From the NCBI RefSeq assembly GCF_900637685.1, contig NZ_LR134388.1, positions 696,001-760,000 on the forward strand: a DNA stretch of 64,000 nt, in the 5' to 3' direction. The notes below the pieces were generated by a model that saw nothing but the letters and a program-made list of their open reading frames with translations, was not told where the DNA came from and searched no databases. The translations under genes and the position numbers were made by a program. Each line of letters opens with the position of its first letter. The stretch's first letter is position 1. The stretch is from Legionella sainthelensi (GTDB lineage Bacteria; Pseudomonadota; Gammaproteobacteria; Legionellales; Legionellaceae). Shown here piece after piece: positions 8,822 through 19,079 of this stretch.

Positions 8822-11800
8822 ATGACCCACTACAACACCATCGCTGAATCAAACAACTTTATCGTTCTGGATAAATACAAAAAAGAATGGAAAGTGGCCG
8901 AAAGCTACCAGAGTGAAGAGGCGTTAGAGCGCGAGTTTATTCAGGATTTGCAAAACCAGGGCTATGAGTACCTGCCAGCGCTGAATAACCAGCAGGCCAT
9001 GCTGGCTAATGTGCGTGTGCACTTACAGTCCCTCAATAACGTGGCGTTTAGTGATGGTGAGTGGCGGCGTTTTGTGGAGACTTATCTAGACAAGCCTAGT
9101 GACACCATTGTGGATAAAACCCGCAAAATCCACGATGACTATATTCACGACTTTGTGTTTGACGATGGCCGCATTAAAAATATTTATCTGTTGGATAAAA
9201 ACAACATCACCCGCAACAAAGTGCAGGTGATCAAGCAGTTTGAACAAACCGGCAGCCATGCCAACCGTTATGATGTGACCGTTCTGGTGAACGGCTTACC
9301 ACTGGTACAAATCGAGCTGAAAAAGCGAGGTGTCGCCATACGTGAGGCTTTTAACCAAGTACATCGTTACAGCAAGGAGAGCTTTAACAGCGAGAATTCG
9401 CTGTATAAGTACTTGCAGTTGTTTGTCATCTCTAACGGCACCGATAGCCGTTATTTTGCGAATACCACCCAGCGCAACAAAAACAGCTTCGATTTCACTA
9501 TGCACTGGGCTAAAGCAGATAATAGCCTGATTAAAGACCTGAAAGACTTTACCGCCACTTTCTTTCAGAAGCACACTTTGCTTAAAGTGTTGCTACACTA
9601 TTCGGTGTTTGATGTAAGTGACACATTGCTCGTTATGCGCCCCTACCAAATTGCTGCCACCGAGCGTATTTTGTGGAAGATTGAAAGCTCCTATCATGCC
9701 AAAAACTGGAGCAAACCCGATAGTGGCGGTTTTATCTGGCATACCACCGGCTCTGGTAAAACCTTAACCAGCTTTAAAGCCGCACGTTTGGCTACAGAAC
9801 TGCCATTTGTCGACAAGGTGTTTTTTGTGGTGGACAGAAAAGACCTTGACTACCAGACTATGAAAGAATACCAGCGCTTTTCACCCGACAGTGTGAACGG
9901 CTCAGACAGTACCGCAGGTTTAAAGCGCAATCTGGACAAAGATGATAATAAAATCATTGTCACCACCATCCAGAAGCTCAATAACTTGATGAAAAGCGAA
10001 GGCGATCTACCCATCTACAACAAGCAGGTGGTGTTTATTTTTGATGAATGCCACCGCAGCCAGTTTGGTGAAGCTCAGAAAAACCTGAACAAGAAATTCA
10101 AGCGATTCTTTCAGTTTGGTTTTACCGGCACCCCTATCTTCCCGATAAACGCTTTAGGGGCGGAGACCACCGCCAGCGTATTTGGCCGTGAATTGCATTC
10201 CTATGTGATTACCGACGCAATACGCGATGAGAAAGTGCTTAAGTTCAAGGTAGACTATAACGATGTGCGCCACAAATTTAAGGCGATTGAAACGGAACAG
10301 GATGAGAAGAAACTATCTGCCGCTGAAAACAAAGAGGCGCTGTTGCACCCAGAGCGTATTCGCGAAATTTCCCAGTACATTCTGAACAACTACCGCCAGA
10401 AAACCCACCGATTGCAGATAAACGCCAAGGGCTTTAATGCCATGTTTGCTGTGAGCAGTGTGGATGCAGCTAAGCTCTATTATGAGTCGCTGAACAAGTT
10501 GCAGGCCGATCCCTTATATAAAAACAAGGACAAACCGCTGAAAATTGCCACCATATTTTCCTTTGCTGCCAATGAAGAGCAGGAAGCGGTGGGTGAAATT
10601 CTGGATGAAAGCTTTGATGTGTCCGCTATGAATAGCAGCGCCAAAGAGTTTTTAAACGCGGCGATAGGCGATTACAACACCTTTTTTAAAACCAATTTCA
10701 GTGTCGATAGTAAAGGCTTTCAGAATTACTACCGTGATTTGGCCAAGCGGGTGAAAAACAAGGAAATCGATTTGCTGATAGTGGTGGGCATGTTCCTCAC
10801 CGGCTTTGATGCCCCGACGCTTAATACACTGTTTGTGGACAAAAACCTGCGTTACCACGGTTTGATACAAGCCTTTTCGCGTACCAACCGCATTTATGAT
10901 GCCACTAAAACGTTCGGTAATATTGTCACATTCCGTGACCTGGAACAGGCAACCGTAGATGCTATCACCCTATTTGGCGATAAAAACACCAAAAACGTGG
11001 TGCTGGAAAAGAGCTATAAGGAATACATGGAAGGCTTTACCGATGTGGTGACTGGTGAAGCCAGACGTGGTTTTATGGAGGTGGTAAGAGAGCTAGAGCA
11101 ACGTTTTCCTGATCCGAGTGCCATTGAAAAAGAGTCTGATAAAAAAGACTTTGCCAAACTTTTTGGCGAATACCTGCGCGTAGAGAACGTGCTGCAAAAC
11201 TATGATGAGTTTGCCAGCTTGAAATCGCTGCAAAGCCTTGACCTGAATAACCCCGAAGCGGTGGAAGCGTTTAAAGCAGAACATTATTTGGATGATGAAA
11301 AACTGGCTGAGTTACAATCCATACGCCTGCCAGCTGAGCGAAAGATTCAGGACTACCGTTCTACCTATAACGACATCCGCGATTGGCAGCGCCGACAAAA
11401 ATTAGCAGAAGAGAAAGAAAAATCAACCATTGACTGGGATGACGTGGTGTTCGAGATAGATTTGCTGAAATCCCAAGAGATCAACCTCGATTATATTCTG
11501 GAACTGATTTTCGAGCACAACAAGAAAACCAAAAGCAAAGCCGAGTTGGTTGACGAAGTGCGCCGGGTGATCCGCGCCAGCCTCGGCAACCGCGCTAAAG
11601 AAAGCCTGATAGTGGATTTCATCAATCAAACCGATCTGGATCGGATTGGCGAAAAGTCCGGCGTGATCGAAGCATTCTTTGCCTTCGCCCAAACTGAGCA
11701 GCAACGAGAAGCCGATGAGCTGATAAATGCAGAAAACCTGAATGCCGAAGAAGCCCGACGCTATATCGCCTCCTCACTCAAACGGGAGTATGCGAGTGAC

Positions 11801-11935
11801 CAAGGAACAGAACTTAATGCCATTCTGCCCAAGATGAGTCCATTAAATCCGCAATACCTCACCAAGAAGCAGAGCGTATTTCAAAAGATCGCCGCGTTTG
11901 TTGATAAGTTCAAAGGTGTGGGTGGAAAAGTTTAA
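8822..11935 (+). CDS. hsdR: Type I restriction enzyme, endonuclease/translocase subunit HsdR
   Basis: A subunit of about 1037 residues that translocates DNA using ATP and cleaves unmodified DNA. The nuclease domain carries the PD-(D/E)xK-like segment QIELKKR near residue 163. The helicase part has Walker A TTGSGKT near 308, DECH near 406, a FTGTPI motif near 435, and later superfamily-2 motifs including the [10 protein letters not shown] segment. The C-terminal 150 residues are helical and probably bind the methylase. I start at 8822 because AAAGGAAG lies correctly before that ATG; an in-frame ATG at 8795 overlaps the upstream frame and has no ribosome site. It is the last gene of the hsd operon. 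Confidence 0.95.
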   Translation: MTHYNTIAESNNFIVLDKYKKEWKVAESYQSEEALEREFIQDLQNQGYEYLPALNNQQAMLANVRVHLQSLNNVAFSDGEWRRFVETYLDKPSDTIVDKTRKIHDDYIHDFVFDDGRIKNIYLLDKNNITRNKVQVIKQFEQTGSHANRYDVTVLVNGLPLVQIELKKRGVAIREAFNQVHRYSKESFNSENSLYKYLQLFVISNGTDSRYFANTTQRNKNSFDFTMHWAKADNSLIKDLKDFTATFFQKHTLLKVLLHYSVFDVSDTLLVMRPYQIAATERILWKIESSYHAKNWSKPDSGGFIWHTTGSGKTLTSFKAARLATELPFVDKVFFVVDRKDLDYQTMKEYQRFSPDSVNGSDSTAGLKRNLDKDDNKIIVTTIQKLNNLMKSEGDLPIYNKQVVFIFDECHRSQFGEAQKNLNKKFKRFFQFGFTGTPIFPINALGAETTASVFGRELHSYVITDAIRDEKVLKFKVDYNDVRHKFKAIETEQDEKKLSAAENKEALLHPERIREISQYILNNYRQKTHRLQINAKGFNAMFAVSSVDAAKLYYESLNKLQADPLYKNKDKPLKIATIFSFAANEEQEAVGEILDESFDVSAMNSSAKEFLNAAIGDYNTFFKTNFSVDSKGFQNYYRDLAKRVKNKEIDLLIVVGMFLTGFDAPTLNTLFVDKNLRYHGLIQAFSRTNRIYDATKTFGNIVTFRDLEQATVDAITLFGDKNTKNVVLEKSYKEYMEGFTDVVTGEARRGFMEVVRELEQRFPDPSAIEKESDKKDFAKLFGEYLRVENVLQNYDEFASLKSLQSLDLNNPEAVEAFKAEHYLDDEKLAELQSIRLPAERKIQDYRSTYNDIRDWQRRQKLAEEKEKSTIDWDDVVFEIDLLKSQEINLDYILELIFEHNKKTKSKAELVDEVRRVIRASLGNRAKESLIVDFINQTDLDRIGEKSGVIEAFFAFAQTEQQREADELINAENLNAEEARRYIASSLKREYASDQGTELNAILPKMSPLNPQYLTKKQSVFQKIAAFVDKFKGVGGKV

Positions 11936-11979
11936 TAAAGAAACAAAGCTGTACTTAGGCACTAATTACCTGGAAATCT

Positions 11980-12555
11980 ATGAAAACTGTTTGCGTTTAT
12001 TTGGGTGCTCAATTTGGTAATGATAATGAATATAGTGATACGGCAATTTTATTGGGTAAAAAAATAGCTGCTGATGGTTTTACTTTAGTTTATGGTGGTT
12101 CAAGTCTAGGGATGATGGGGCTTCTTGCCAATACTGTAAAAGAATATGGCGGAAGGGTAGTAGGGATAATTACTAATCATCTTATCGAACAAGAAAAGCC
12201 TTTAAAAATATTAGATGAATTACATGTTGTAGATTCCATGCAGCAACGTAAGGCCATGATGCAAGAAATATCTGATATGTTTGTTGTGATGCCTGGCGGC
12301 CTTGGAACGTTAGAAGAAGCAATTGAGACATGGAATGCTATAAAAATTGGTGAATTAATAAAACCCATAGGTTTTTTAAATATTAAGGGGTATTTTGATG
12401 GGTTATTTTCATTTGTAAACTCATGTGAGCATGCAGGGTTTCTATCCAGTCAGGTAAGTAATATCCCTATTTCAAGATCTAATATTGAATTGCTATGGAA
12501 TGAAATGTTTGATAACTATAAAGTAGCTAACGCTGTTTCTATTAGCGAGGTGTAA
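11980..12555 (+). CDS. LOG-family nucleotide phosphoribohydrolase (TIGR00730-like)
   Basis: A 191-residue protein with the signature PGGLGTLEE (about residues 105-113) and an upstream GGSSLGMMG loop, both diagnostic of the Lonely-Guy/'lysine decarboxylase-like' Rossmann family. Members cleave cytokinin riboside 5'-monophosphates or other nucleoside monophosphates into base plus ribose 5-phosphate; many are misannotated as lysine decarboxylases. The Arg-x2-K and PGGxGTxxE residues are intact, so it is probably active. It follows hsdR by 44 bases on the same strand and may be a rider of the operon. It is AT-rich, unlike hsdR, so it may have a different origin. Its role on a defence island is unknown; nucleotide-signal degradation is a speculation. 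Confidence 0.85.
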   Translation: MKTVCVYLGAQFGNDNEYSDTAILLGKKIAADGFTLVYGGSSLGMMGLLANTVKEYGGRVVGIITNHLIEQEKPLKILDELHVVDSMQQRKAMMQEISDMFVVMPGGLGTLEEAIETWNAIKIGELIKPIGFLNIKGYFDGLFSFVNSCEHAGFLSSQVSNIPISRSNIELLWNEMFDNYKVANAVSISEV

Positions 12556-12569
12556 CATGATTAGTCCTG

Positions 12570-13466
12570 TTAACCTAAATAAGTTCTAGTGATATTTATA
12601 CGTGAGTGTCCAAGTTCCCGACTAATTATTCCTCTAACTTGTTTATCGATTTTTCTCTCTGTTTGATTTAGCTCTTGAGCTGTTTTCCCCCCGGCAATTG
12701 GACATCGCAAACCTATATTTAAAGGATCTAACTGTTTCGTTAATTCGATATATCTACGTTGAGCATAAGCATGACGGATACCATGTAATTTACATACACC
12801 CATTAACTTAGCCTGCTGTTGATAATGACTTAAATGCTGCTTATAGGTTCTTTCTGCAGGGATTAGTGACTCCCCCCGTCTAATCTGTTGCGAGACTTTT
12901 AATAGCCATTTCATTTGTTCTTCATTAGTAATTTTAAGCAATCGTCCAATGCCACCCTTTGTCCAACTGGGTTTTATATGTAAACAATCACCATGCCATG
13001 CTTCACTGACTACAAATTTCATGGATTCTTCCCTGCGCAAACCAAATAGCATTTGTGCTTCAAGTGATAGGCGAATATGTGGATCGGTACACAAGTTTAA
13101 ATCGATTTGGTGAATGGCTTTATTTTGAGTAGGAATATAAGTGCGTTTATCAATTTGATAAGAATCATTACCAGTTTTAACCAGCTTGGGTTTATCAAGA
13201 AAATAAGCAAGTTTACGCAATTTGGACATGTAATTTTTGATAGTTGCAGGACTCTTGCCTTGTTTTTTCCAATACTCAACAAGTATGTAGATATGTTTTG
13301 GCTTTAGGCCATTTAAATGGCCAACTTTAAAACCCAATTCATGTAGGTCTTTCATGCAGCGGTTAATCATATGTTTCATATCTGCCTTACTGGCATAGGA
13401 ATAACCCTGCATTTGTTTAATTAATTGGTTTACTGAATAAAGTGCACTGCGTAGTTTATTGCTCAT
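12570..13466 (-). CDS. Tyrosine recombinase, phage integrase N-terminal SAM-like type, catalytically complete
   Basis: A 298-residue protein. The N-terminal third is a helical SAM-like DNA-binding domain. The catalytic domain has Arg I in FGLRREESM (about 142), a Lys-bearing beta-hairpin (KPSWTKGG), the H-x-x-R box HGIRH (about 228) and a final GHSRINITRTYLG with the nucleophile Tyr three residues from the end. All catalytic residues I can place are present, so activity is likely. It overlaps its upstream partner by 11 bases, so the two are translated together. It is distinct from the P4-type island integrase at 22175. Substrate and role are unknown. Confidence 0.8.
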   Translation of the reverse strand: MSNKLRSALYSVNQLIKQMQGYSYASKADMKHMINRCMKDLHELGFKVGHLNGLKPKHIYILVEYWKKQGKSPATIKNYMSKLRKLAYFLDKPKLVKTGNDSYQIDKRTYIPTQNKAIHQIDLNLCTDPHIRLSLEAQMLFGLRREESMKFVVSEAWHGDCLHIKPSWTKGGIGRLLKITNEEQMKWLLKVSQQIRRGESLIPAERTYKQHLSHYQQQAKLMGVCKLHGIRHAYAQRRYIELTKQLDPLNIGLRCPIAGGKTAQELNQTERKIDKQVRGIISRELGHSRINITRTYLG

Positions 13467-14277
13467 TTAGATAACTCCAAAGTGTGGTACGGGATTTCAG
13501 CCCCATTTCATCCATGATGAGTAAGGACAAGCGGTAATGAGATATTTGAGAGGATAATTGTGAGTTTAATTGTTGAGCATAAAGATAACGCCAGCATTTT
13601 TTTCCAGAAAGCCTTAATGACTTCATGGCCTTTTGCCAGCTAAAACAGATAGCTCTATAACCATGAGTAGTAATAAGACAACCGTTCCCTTGGGTTAATA
13701 GATTAAAATCCTGTATAAGCTTTATTTGAGCTTCGGAGCGAATAGGAATCTTCCTATCCTTGCTATTAAAAGTGATTTCTCGTGTCAGTAGTAATTCATG
13801 CTCTTGAATATGTACCCCGGGCAAAATTCGCATGGCTTCGCTCATGGTCAAACCAAAATGAATTTGAAAACGCAAAAGGATTTTGGCAACAGGGTCATTG
13901 ATCTTCTCTACTATATCAGCAGGGGATTTCCGAGTTTTCTTCTTAATTTTCTTAGTTTGCAAACCTAGACTGAGATTATCTATATTCTCTGCCTTATGGC
14001 CTACATGGCAGAGGAATTTGCGAATGATGGTCATGTAATTCATAAGAGTCGAAGGCTTAACCTTTTTCTTATGCCAATGTTGAATCAGTTGCTGCAAATG
14101 GAGAGAAGTCAAACCAGGCCAATTGGATGGTGCAAGTCCAAGAACAAAGAGATCCTCAATCATCCTGAGAATAACAAAGCGACGATATTTTTTGCCACGA
14201 GGGCTACCGCTATTATCATGATCCAGATACTGGCTCGCTATTTGTCTTAAAGAGTGTTTGCGCATAGTTTTATTCAA
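13456..14277 (-). CDS. Tyrosine recombinase-like partner with degenerate active site
   Basis: A 273-residue protein that aligns by eye with its 298-residue neighbour throughout. Arg I is lost (FGLTMSEAM where the partner has FGLRREESM). The HxxR His is replaced although the Arg is kept (CWRYLYAQ versus IRHAYAQ). The second His of the GHS motif is Leu, while the terminal Tyr remains (TLWSYLNEQ). It is probably unable to cleave DNA but retains the DNA-binding fold, so it may be a structural or regulatory half of a heteromeric recombinase. It is the first gene of a two-gene operon with an 11-base overlap. Confidence 0.75.
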   Translation of the reverse strand: MNKTMRKHSLRQIASQYLDHDNSGSPRGKKYRRFVILRMIEDLFVLGLAPSNWPGLTSLHLQQLIQHWHKKKVKPSTLMNYMTIIRKFLCHVGHKAENIDNLSLGLQTKKIKKKTRKSPADIVEKINDPVAKILLRFQIHFGLTMSEAMRILPGVHIQEHELLLTREITFNSKDRKIPIRSEAQIKLIQDFNLLTQGNGCLITTHGYRAICFSWQKAMKSLRLSGKKCWRYLYAQQLNSQLSSQISHYRLSLLIMDEMGLKSRTTLWSYLNEQ

Positions 14278-14312
14278 TCAATTTATTTGCCCTGTCTTTG
14301 GTTTAGTGTTAA

Positions 14313-14498
14313 TCGAGCGATTCACTCAAAGAGGATATCCAGCTTGCGCTGCAAGGCTCGAAATGGTGGGGCAAATCAAAGGTTAATGATTATTTGGTAC
14401 AACGGTTTTTTAGTGGTTTATCTCCTTATTGTTTCAATACAAAAACGCACGGCAATCCAACAGCAGCTGCCGCTGATCCATGGTTAATAAAGAAGTGA
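14313..14498 (+). pseudogene. Fragment of an unidentified coding sequence (C-terminal ~61 codons)
   Basis: This frame is open from just after a stop at 14310-14312 to a TGA at 14496-14498. It reads like genuine protein: it includes LALQGSKWWGKSKV, a Tyr/Phe-rich middle and TKTHGNPTAAADPW before the end. It has no ATG. It is probably the tail of a gene cut off by the recombination that placed the recombinase pair next to it. I cannot name the family. Confidence 0.4.
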
Positions 14499-14646
14499 TT
14501 ATTAACTTATCTACCCGATGGTAGCCTATCCTAGAACTACAGATTCCCGACTAGACGTCCAGCCACAGGTTAGGGAATGAGAGTGGCTTAGCATAAGACC
14601 CGAAGGTTTCGCCTGAGTTGCACAGGCTCATCAGTTATGCTTATGA
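14483..14646. other. Structured, GC-richer intergenic segment with nested hairpins
   Basis: GTTAATAA (14483-14490) and TTATTAAC (14499-14506) form an 8-bp hairpin that overlaps the fragment's stop codon. Further on, AGCATAA near 14590 pairs with TTATGCT near 14635 and encloses a CCTG/CAGG stem. The segment 14515-14646 is richer in G and C than its flanks and has no gene. It could be a recombination site for the adjacent recombinase pair, a terminator, or a structured RNA. The rest of the 14278-14846 interval shows nothing I can identify. Confidence 0.35.
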
Positions 14647-14846
14647 AAAATTTAGCAAAGGCGAGATCTTGGAGCAATAGGTTTTGGAGGAATATTTTGT
14701 TCAATCCTGTGGTGTGGGATTGAATTTTATTTGTTAATTGGTTGATTTTAAATTTGAATTTTTTAGAAGAGCTCCTGCGTCACTGCTGAGATATTGCAGT
14801 GACGCATTAAGTTATTTTTTCTTTGCGGTGACTTCATAATCATTAG

Positions 14847-16681
14847 TTAAGTAAACTTGCTTTGTATTGACGTAAACCAGCTTTTTATTTCCTCATAGCC
14901 ATTGCGTTCTTTTAAACGCTCTAATGTCATGTTATTAGCTACATCTTCATTTAGCCAGCTTTTGATAGTTCGTCTTTGGATTTTTCCTTGTCCATTTAAT
15001 TGAGCTCTGATCTCACTTTCAACATCACAGTCATCGGAGAGAATGAAGTTAAAAGTATGGCCAACAATTGGTTTTAAAGTGTCATTTATTGCATCTATGT
15101 GAAGGTAGTTTTCCATTTCTCTTTTTGTCGTAAGGAAGGCCTCTGAACCATCCATTCTTAAACAAACTTTATCTTTAGCATCTTGATATTTATACTTTCC
15201 ATTTTTCAGCTCATCTCTATCGTAAATATGTACTTCTGGAAGTCCAATGTTTCGTAGATAGTGTTGATTTACCCATTCTTGTAATGTACTTCCTCCTAGG
15301 ACTACAAATGCAACTCTAGGATCTGTAAAAATGTTGGTGATATTATTGCCCTCAACTTTGAGTAACTGGTTTATTCGTTTAAGAAATTGGAGATCGTGAG
15401 GCCCCTCCATACACACTAAGACTTTTGCTCGTTTGTCTGGAATAATGCCTAAATCTTTAATAATTTTTTGGATTATTTCATCGTTTGCCATAAATATTTT
15501 ATTATTATTTTCATCATGAGATGAAACATATCGAACTGAATTAATGGGTAGGAGAGATGCTAAAGCAGGTACATGGGTTGTTAACATTACTTGGCAGCCA
15601 TCTACTTCAGTGATGGTTTGTAATGCTTCAATAACTTTTCTTTGATTATATGGATGTTGAGCTGTTTCTGGTTCTTCTATTGCATAAATTATATTATTTT
15701 TTTATGTTTTTCTCTAAGTCTTTCAGCCTCCGCGCGAAAAAAACTGAACAATATTAATCTACGAACTCCACTGCCTCTCTTATTGATAGGAATTTCATCT
15801 TCTCCAGTGAGTGATATTTTAAAAAGACTATCCCACTTAGGATCAGATTTAAAAACTGGTTTAAGTTGTGATGACAACGCTTCATCAAAATCAGCAAGTT
15901 TTTTAATGGTGCGTTGTGCGACATCTAAAGTATGAATTTTAACTTTTTCTTTTACAGCGTCCAATTCAGTTTGTACATCTTCAATGGCTTGTTTAATTGC
16001 GACTTTCAGTGGATCTTGTACTTCAGAGTCCTCATCAGTAGATGGACGATCAGCCCTGAATAAAGCATATTCTGGTAAGTGCTTTGAAAGTTGTTCCCAG
16101 ATTGCTTTTGCATCTTCCTTATCTAGTTGTATTGAAGATGGTTTTAACTGCAGTTCACTCAAACTTCCCCAAAGAGCTTTTCTCAATGCAGGGCTAGAAC
16201 GTTTATCTACTTCGTTATCGATACCGGACGTTTTGGCTAATTGTTTTAATTCACTGATTTTTTTTGATAATAAATCCTCATAACCCTTAGCAGTTGGATG
16301 GTTTGCTATAGCATATATCTTTGCTTTTTTTAGATTCCCATCAGAAAATTCATATATCTTATGAATCTCTAATTCTCCATTACAGTTTAACAGGTATTCA
16401 TTTTTAAGCGTGGTTGTGGTTGTTGAGTCAATAACGATTTGCTCTGGGAAATTATCAAAAACACAACCAATTCGTAATTCACCAATTTTTCCTGCATGAA
16501 CACAGTAGTCTGAATAATCAATTTTTGCTAATGGATGGTCAAAGAAAATAGCTAATGCATCAAAAATTGAAGATTTTCCAGCGTCATTTTTACCAATAAA
16601 TGCAGTTAGTTGATCCACTTCTATCGTATGTTTATTTTTATACCCACGAAAATTTTGCAGTATAATCTTTTTGAGAAGCAT
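14847..16681 (-). pseudogene. OLD-family ATP-dependent nuclease (AAA ATPase + TOPRIM), frameshifted
   Basis: The upstream frame (16681 to about 15700) encodes an SMC/RecF-like N-terminus with Walker A IGKNDAGKSS. It derails at a T7 run on the plus strand (15697-15703) and stops. The next frame continues exactly in register with YAIEEPETAQHP (Walker B and OLD-type signature), LTTHVP, and then a C-terminal TOPRIM region with VCMEGPHD and YDRDE acidic motifs, ending at 14847. One missing base explains the break; the intact protein would be about 610 residues. OLD nucleases act in phage defence. The start at 16681 is preceded by GGAG; an in-frame ATG at 16693 is the alternative. Confidence 0.8.
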
Positions 16682-16787
16682 TATTTTCTCCATTATTTAA
16701 ATTTAAGATTACCTCGAATCTATAATTTGAACCGGAATAACTTACATTTTTGGTATATATTTTGTTTAATATTTATGCAGGCATGAA

Positions 16788-18068
16788 TTATTTCTCTGAG
16801 CTAGATCCCAGCGATCTTAATTCTAATCCCTCTATTTCTTGAAGTGATTTACCTGCTATACCCTGTAAATCTCCATACATACCTATAGTCGCACTTGTAA
16901 CTCTTTCAATTTGCTCACTGCGTTTAGCCCATTGTTTCATAATAACCTTACGTTCCTTTTCTAAATCAGTTTGCATTGATGAAAAAGCATCAACTATAGC
17001 TTCTACCCTCTGTCTAAATCGAGGACCGGTTAGATAATCATAGACCATTTCCATTTTTGTTTGCTGGCCCGTAGCAGAGTTCCGCGCTAAAGATACTTCA
17101 AGGAGTGTCTGACGCAGTACCATTGCCACAGGAAATGCAGCTTTTGGGTGAGTGACCCATACACCATTTATTAATTCAAAACTATCTATGCCTTGTGGGA
17201 GAGTTTGACTGACTATAACTGCAATTTCCGCTTTAGCTGCTCTTTGATCATCTTTTAATTTTGAGATCCAGCTATCACTCCAATTTTTAGTGCGCTTTGA
17301 CTCCCATAGAATCATGCCACAAACTTGCCCAGTTGAGTTTTTAACTTGTTGTATAACATCTCCACCAAATTCACCTTTAGGCACTGGCTCTATTGAATCG
17401 AAAGGAAATTTTGTTTGTAGCAAAGATTCAATAGCAAGCTCTTGAGCTTCCCCTTGAAGTTGTTGTGATCCTTGCTCTGCTTTTCGTTTTAAATCTTCTA
17501 TTTGCTTCTGCATAGATGAAATTGTTTGTTCTTTCTCTCTAATTTTTAGATTCAGCGATTCCTCTATTTCTTGTCTTGCCATTGATCTAGCTTGATCTAT
17601 GCCTTCGCTAATACGTTTTTCTATAGTAAGTTCCATTTCTCTTTTAGTGTCATCTAATTCACGTTGTTTTTTAATAAAGTCGGCTTCAGCTTTTTGGGCT
17701 ATAGCTAATTTTTCATCGCGGGATTTAAGGATTTCTTGTAAATCAAAAATATCTTTAGATTTCTTATCTAACTCTGTTTCGAAGGCAATTTTTGCTTTGC
17801 TTGCTTCTTCTTTCGATATCGTAGTACGTTCAATTTTTAGTTGCTCTTGAACTTGCTTTGAAATTTGTTCATCGATTTTTTGTTGTTTCTCTTTTAGCTC
17901 TGATTCTTTTAGTCGAATAGCATTTTCTTTGTCATAGATTTCTTTATCTTTAAGTCTTATTTTTTCTTCAAATTGTTTCTTAGTAGACTCTATTAAAGGG
18001 GCGGCTAAAGATTCAGTTAATTTGATCTCAGTTTTGCATGAGGGGCAAATGATTGTAGGTTCTGACAT
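16788..18068 (-). CDS. DUF2130 domain protein with long coiled coil
   Basis: A 426-residue protein. The N-terminus has a zinc-ribbon-like CPSCKTEI motif (residues 8-15). Residues about 30-215 are a long Glu/Lys/Gln coiled coil. The C-terminal DUF2130 domain (about 215-400) contains the conserved GGDVIQQV and ILWESKRTKNW segments, whose spaced Asp, Glu and Lys resemble a PD-(D/E)xK nuclease core. The family recurs near restriction and DNA-repair genes; its biochemical activity is not established. It lies 95 bases upstream of the OLD nuclease gene in the same orientation, so they may be transcribed together. Confidence 0.85.
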   Translation of the reverse strand: MSEPTIICPSCKTEIKLTESLAAPLIESTKKQFEEKIRLKDKEIYDKENAIRLKESELKEKQQKIDEQISKQVQEQLKIERTTISKEEASKAKIAFETELDKKSKDIFDLQEILKSRDEKLAIAQKAEADFIKKQRELDDTKREMELTIEKRISEGIDQARSMARQEIEESLNLKIREKEQTISSMQKQIEDLKRKAEQGSQQLQGEAQELAIESLLQTKFPFDSIEPVPKGEFGGDVIQQVKNSTGQVCGMILWESKRTKNWSDSWISKLKDDQRAAKAEIAVIVSQTLPQGIDSFELINGVWVTHPKAAFPVAMVLRQTLLEVSLARNSATGQQTKMEMVYDYLTGPRFRQRVEAIVDAFSSMQTDLEKERKVIMKQWAKRSEQIERVTSATIGMYGDLQGIAGKSLQEIEGLELRSLGSSSEK

Positions 18069-18354
18069 TGTATAATTCCTTTTACTGGACTTATCTAATT
18101 ATAGTTAGTATTAATGCCTTGCTCAAAGGTTAATTAGAAATCTCATACATGGTAATTAAGTGACAGTTTTTACAAAAAACATTAATAGTAGTATGCTTTA
18201 CATAATACGGCTCGTTCCCCTACATCGAAAAATGCACGAACGGGTTTTCTTTTCTATAAATCTTCAAAAAAATTTTGCACTATAGTAAATTTTCTCGAAT
18301 CTTTAAAGCAGCAATCTTGATAGTATTTTGTGGTTTAGAGAGTTATTTTTGTCT

Positions 18355-19047
18355 TCAGCCAACCCAACTTTTTTGACCTAACCAACTAGCTGGATAAGGC
18401 CAATAAGCTCCTGAACGATTAACTTTGGCTAGCTGTTCTTGTAATCCATCTATGATCTGTGCAAAAAGTATCTCATCAGGATCAATTTGCTGAAATTGTT
18501 TCCAGGCTTCATTTTTATAGCTAGGGAGGGGGTAGAGTTGCCAAAATTGTTCAAATTTTTGGTATAGCTCTTTTAGGTTACTGTCGGGCTGCGTCTTGAA
18601 GGCTAATTTTGAGTTGGCTGACTTGCCGGGTTTGATTGATTTCAGATTTTCTGATGGTAATGATTGATTCTCTTCTGCTTGGGTTGATGGATTTGCTTCA
18701 GGATGAGATTTATTTTCAAGCTCTATCGGCTCATGTGGGTTAGCCAGAAGACATTTCACAATGAGGTTTTTGGTTGTTGAGCGAATTTCTATAATGCCTT
18801 GGCGTGCCAGAGATTTAATTACACGTTTCATTTGCTGGTGACTAGGGCAGCCTGTTTTTACGCCTTTGATTGGGGCGACATAAAGTGTTTCTCTCAGTGA
18901 CTGGTAGCTGATTTTGCGCTTGATGCCGACCATAAACGTTTTTCTGTCCATGTAGGGGCGGATGCCCATGAGATAGACCACTCTTTGCATGAGAGGGATT
19001 TCGCTGAGTGCGTCCAGTTCGTATGTGGTGACAAATAAGAAATCCAT
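18355..19047 (-). CDS. 'Legionella vir region'-type protein with replication-protein-like C-terminus
   Basis: A 230-residue protein. The N-terminal half (about 1-110) looks like a winged-helix region with the phrase LMQRVVYLMGIRPYMD, as I remember from Legionella 'vir region' island proteins. A Pro/Ser/Lys/Glu-rich linker follows (about 110-160). The C-terminal part (FEQFWQLYP, then WPYPASWLGQKSW) resembles the end of phage O/DnaT-type replication proteins. It is probably a DNA-binding protein for island replication or regulation. A 10-bp-arm palindrome (19080-19107) lies directly upstream and may be its own operator. Confidence 0.6.
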   Translation of the reverse strand: MDFLFVTTYELDALSEIPLMQRVVYLMGIRPYMDRKTFMVGIKRKISYQSLRETLYVAPIKGVKTGCPSHQQMKRVIKSLARQGIIEIRSTTKNLIVKCLLANPHEPIELENKSHPEANPSTQAEENQSLPSENLKSIKPGKSANSKLAFKTQPDSNLKELYQKFEQFWQLYPLPSYKNEAWKQFQQIDPDEILFAQIIDGLQEQLAKVNRSGAYWPYPASWLGQKSWVG

Positions 19048-19079
19048 TTCGACTCCTGTTTTAACCCTATATTTTTATT

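Noticed and set aside
9296-9574. Minus-strand 92-codon frame inside hsdR
   Set aside because: It is an antisense shadow of a strongly supported gene, with no ribosome site or independent protein-like features. The same applies to other long antisense frames in hsdM, hsdR and the cation ATPase.
11980-12555. Lysine decarboxylase
   Set aside because: The PGGxGTxxE motif belongs to LOG-family phosphoribohydrolases; the decarboxylase name is a common misannotation.
13107-13307. Plus-strand frame opposite the active recombinase
   Set aside because: It is the antisense of a gene with clear catalytic motifs.
15697-15703. Programmed frameshifting at the A7 (minus strand) run in the OLD nuclease gene
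   Set aside because: The zero-frame codons would slip from AAA-AAA to TAA-AAA, which does not re-pair in the P site, and no stimulatory hairpin is evident. Transcriptional slippage usually needs a longer run. The pattern across the window fits base loss better.
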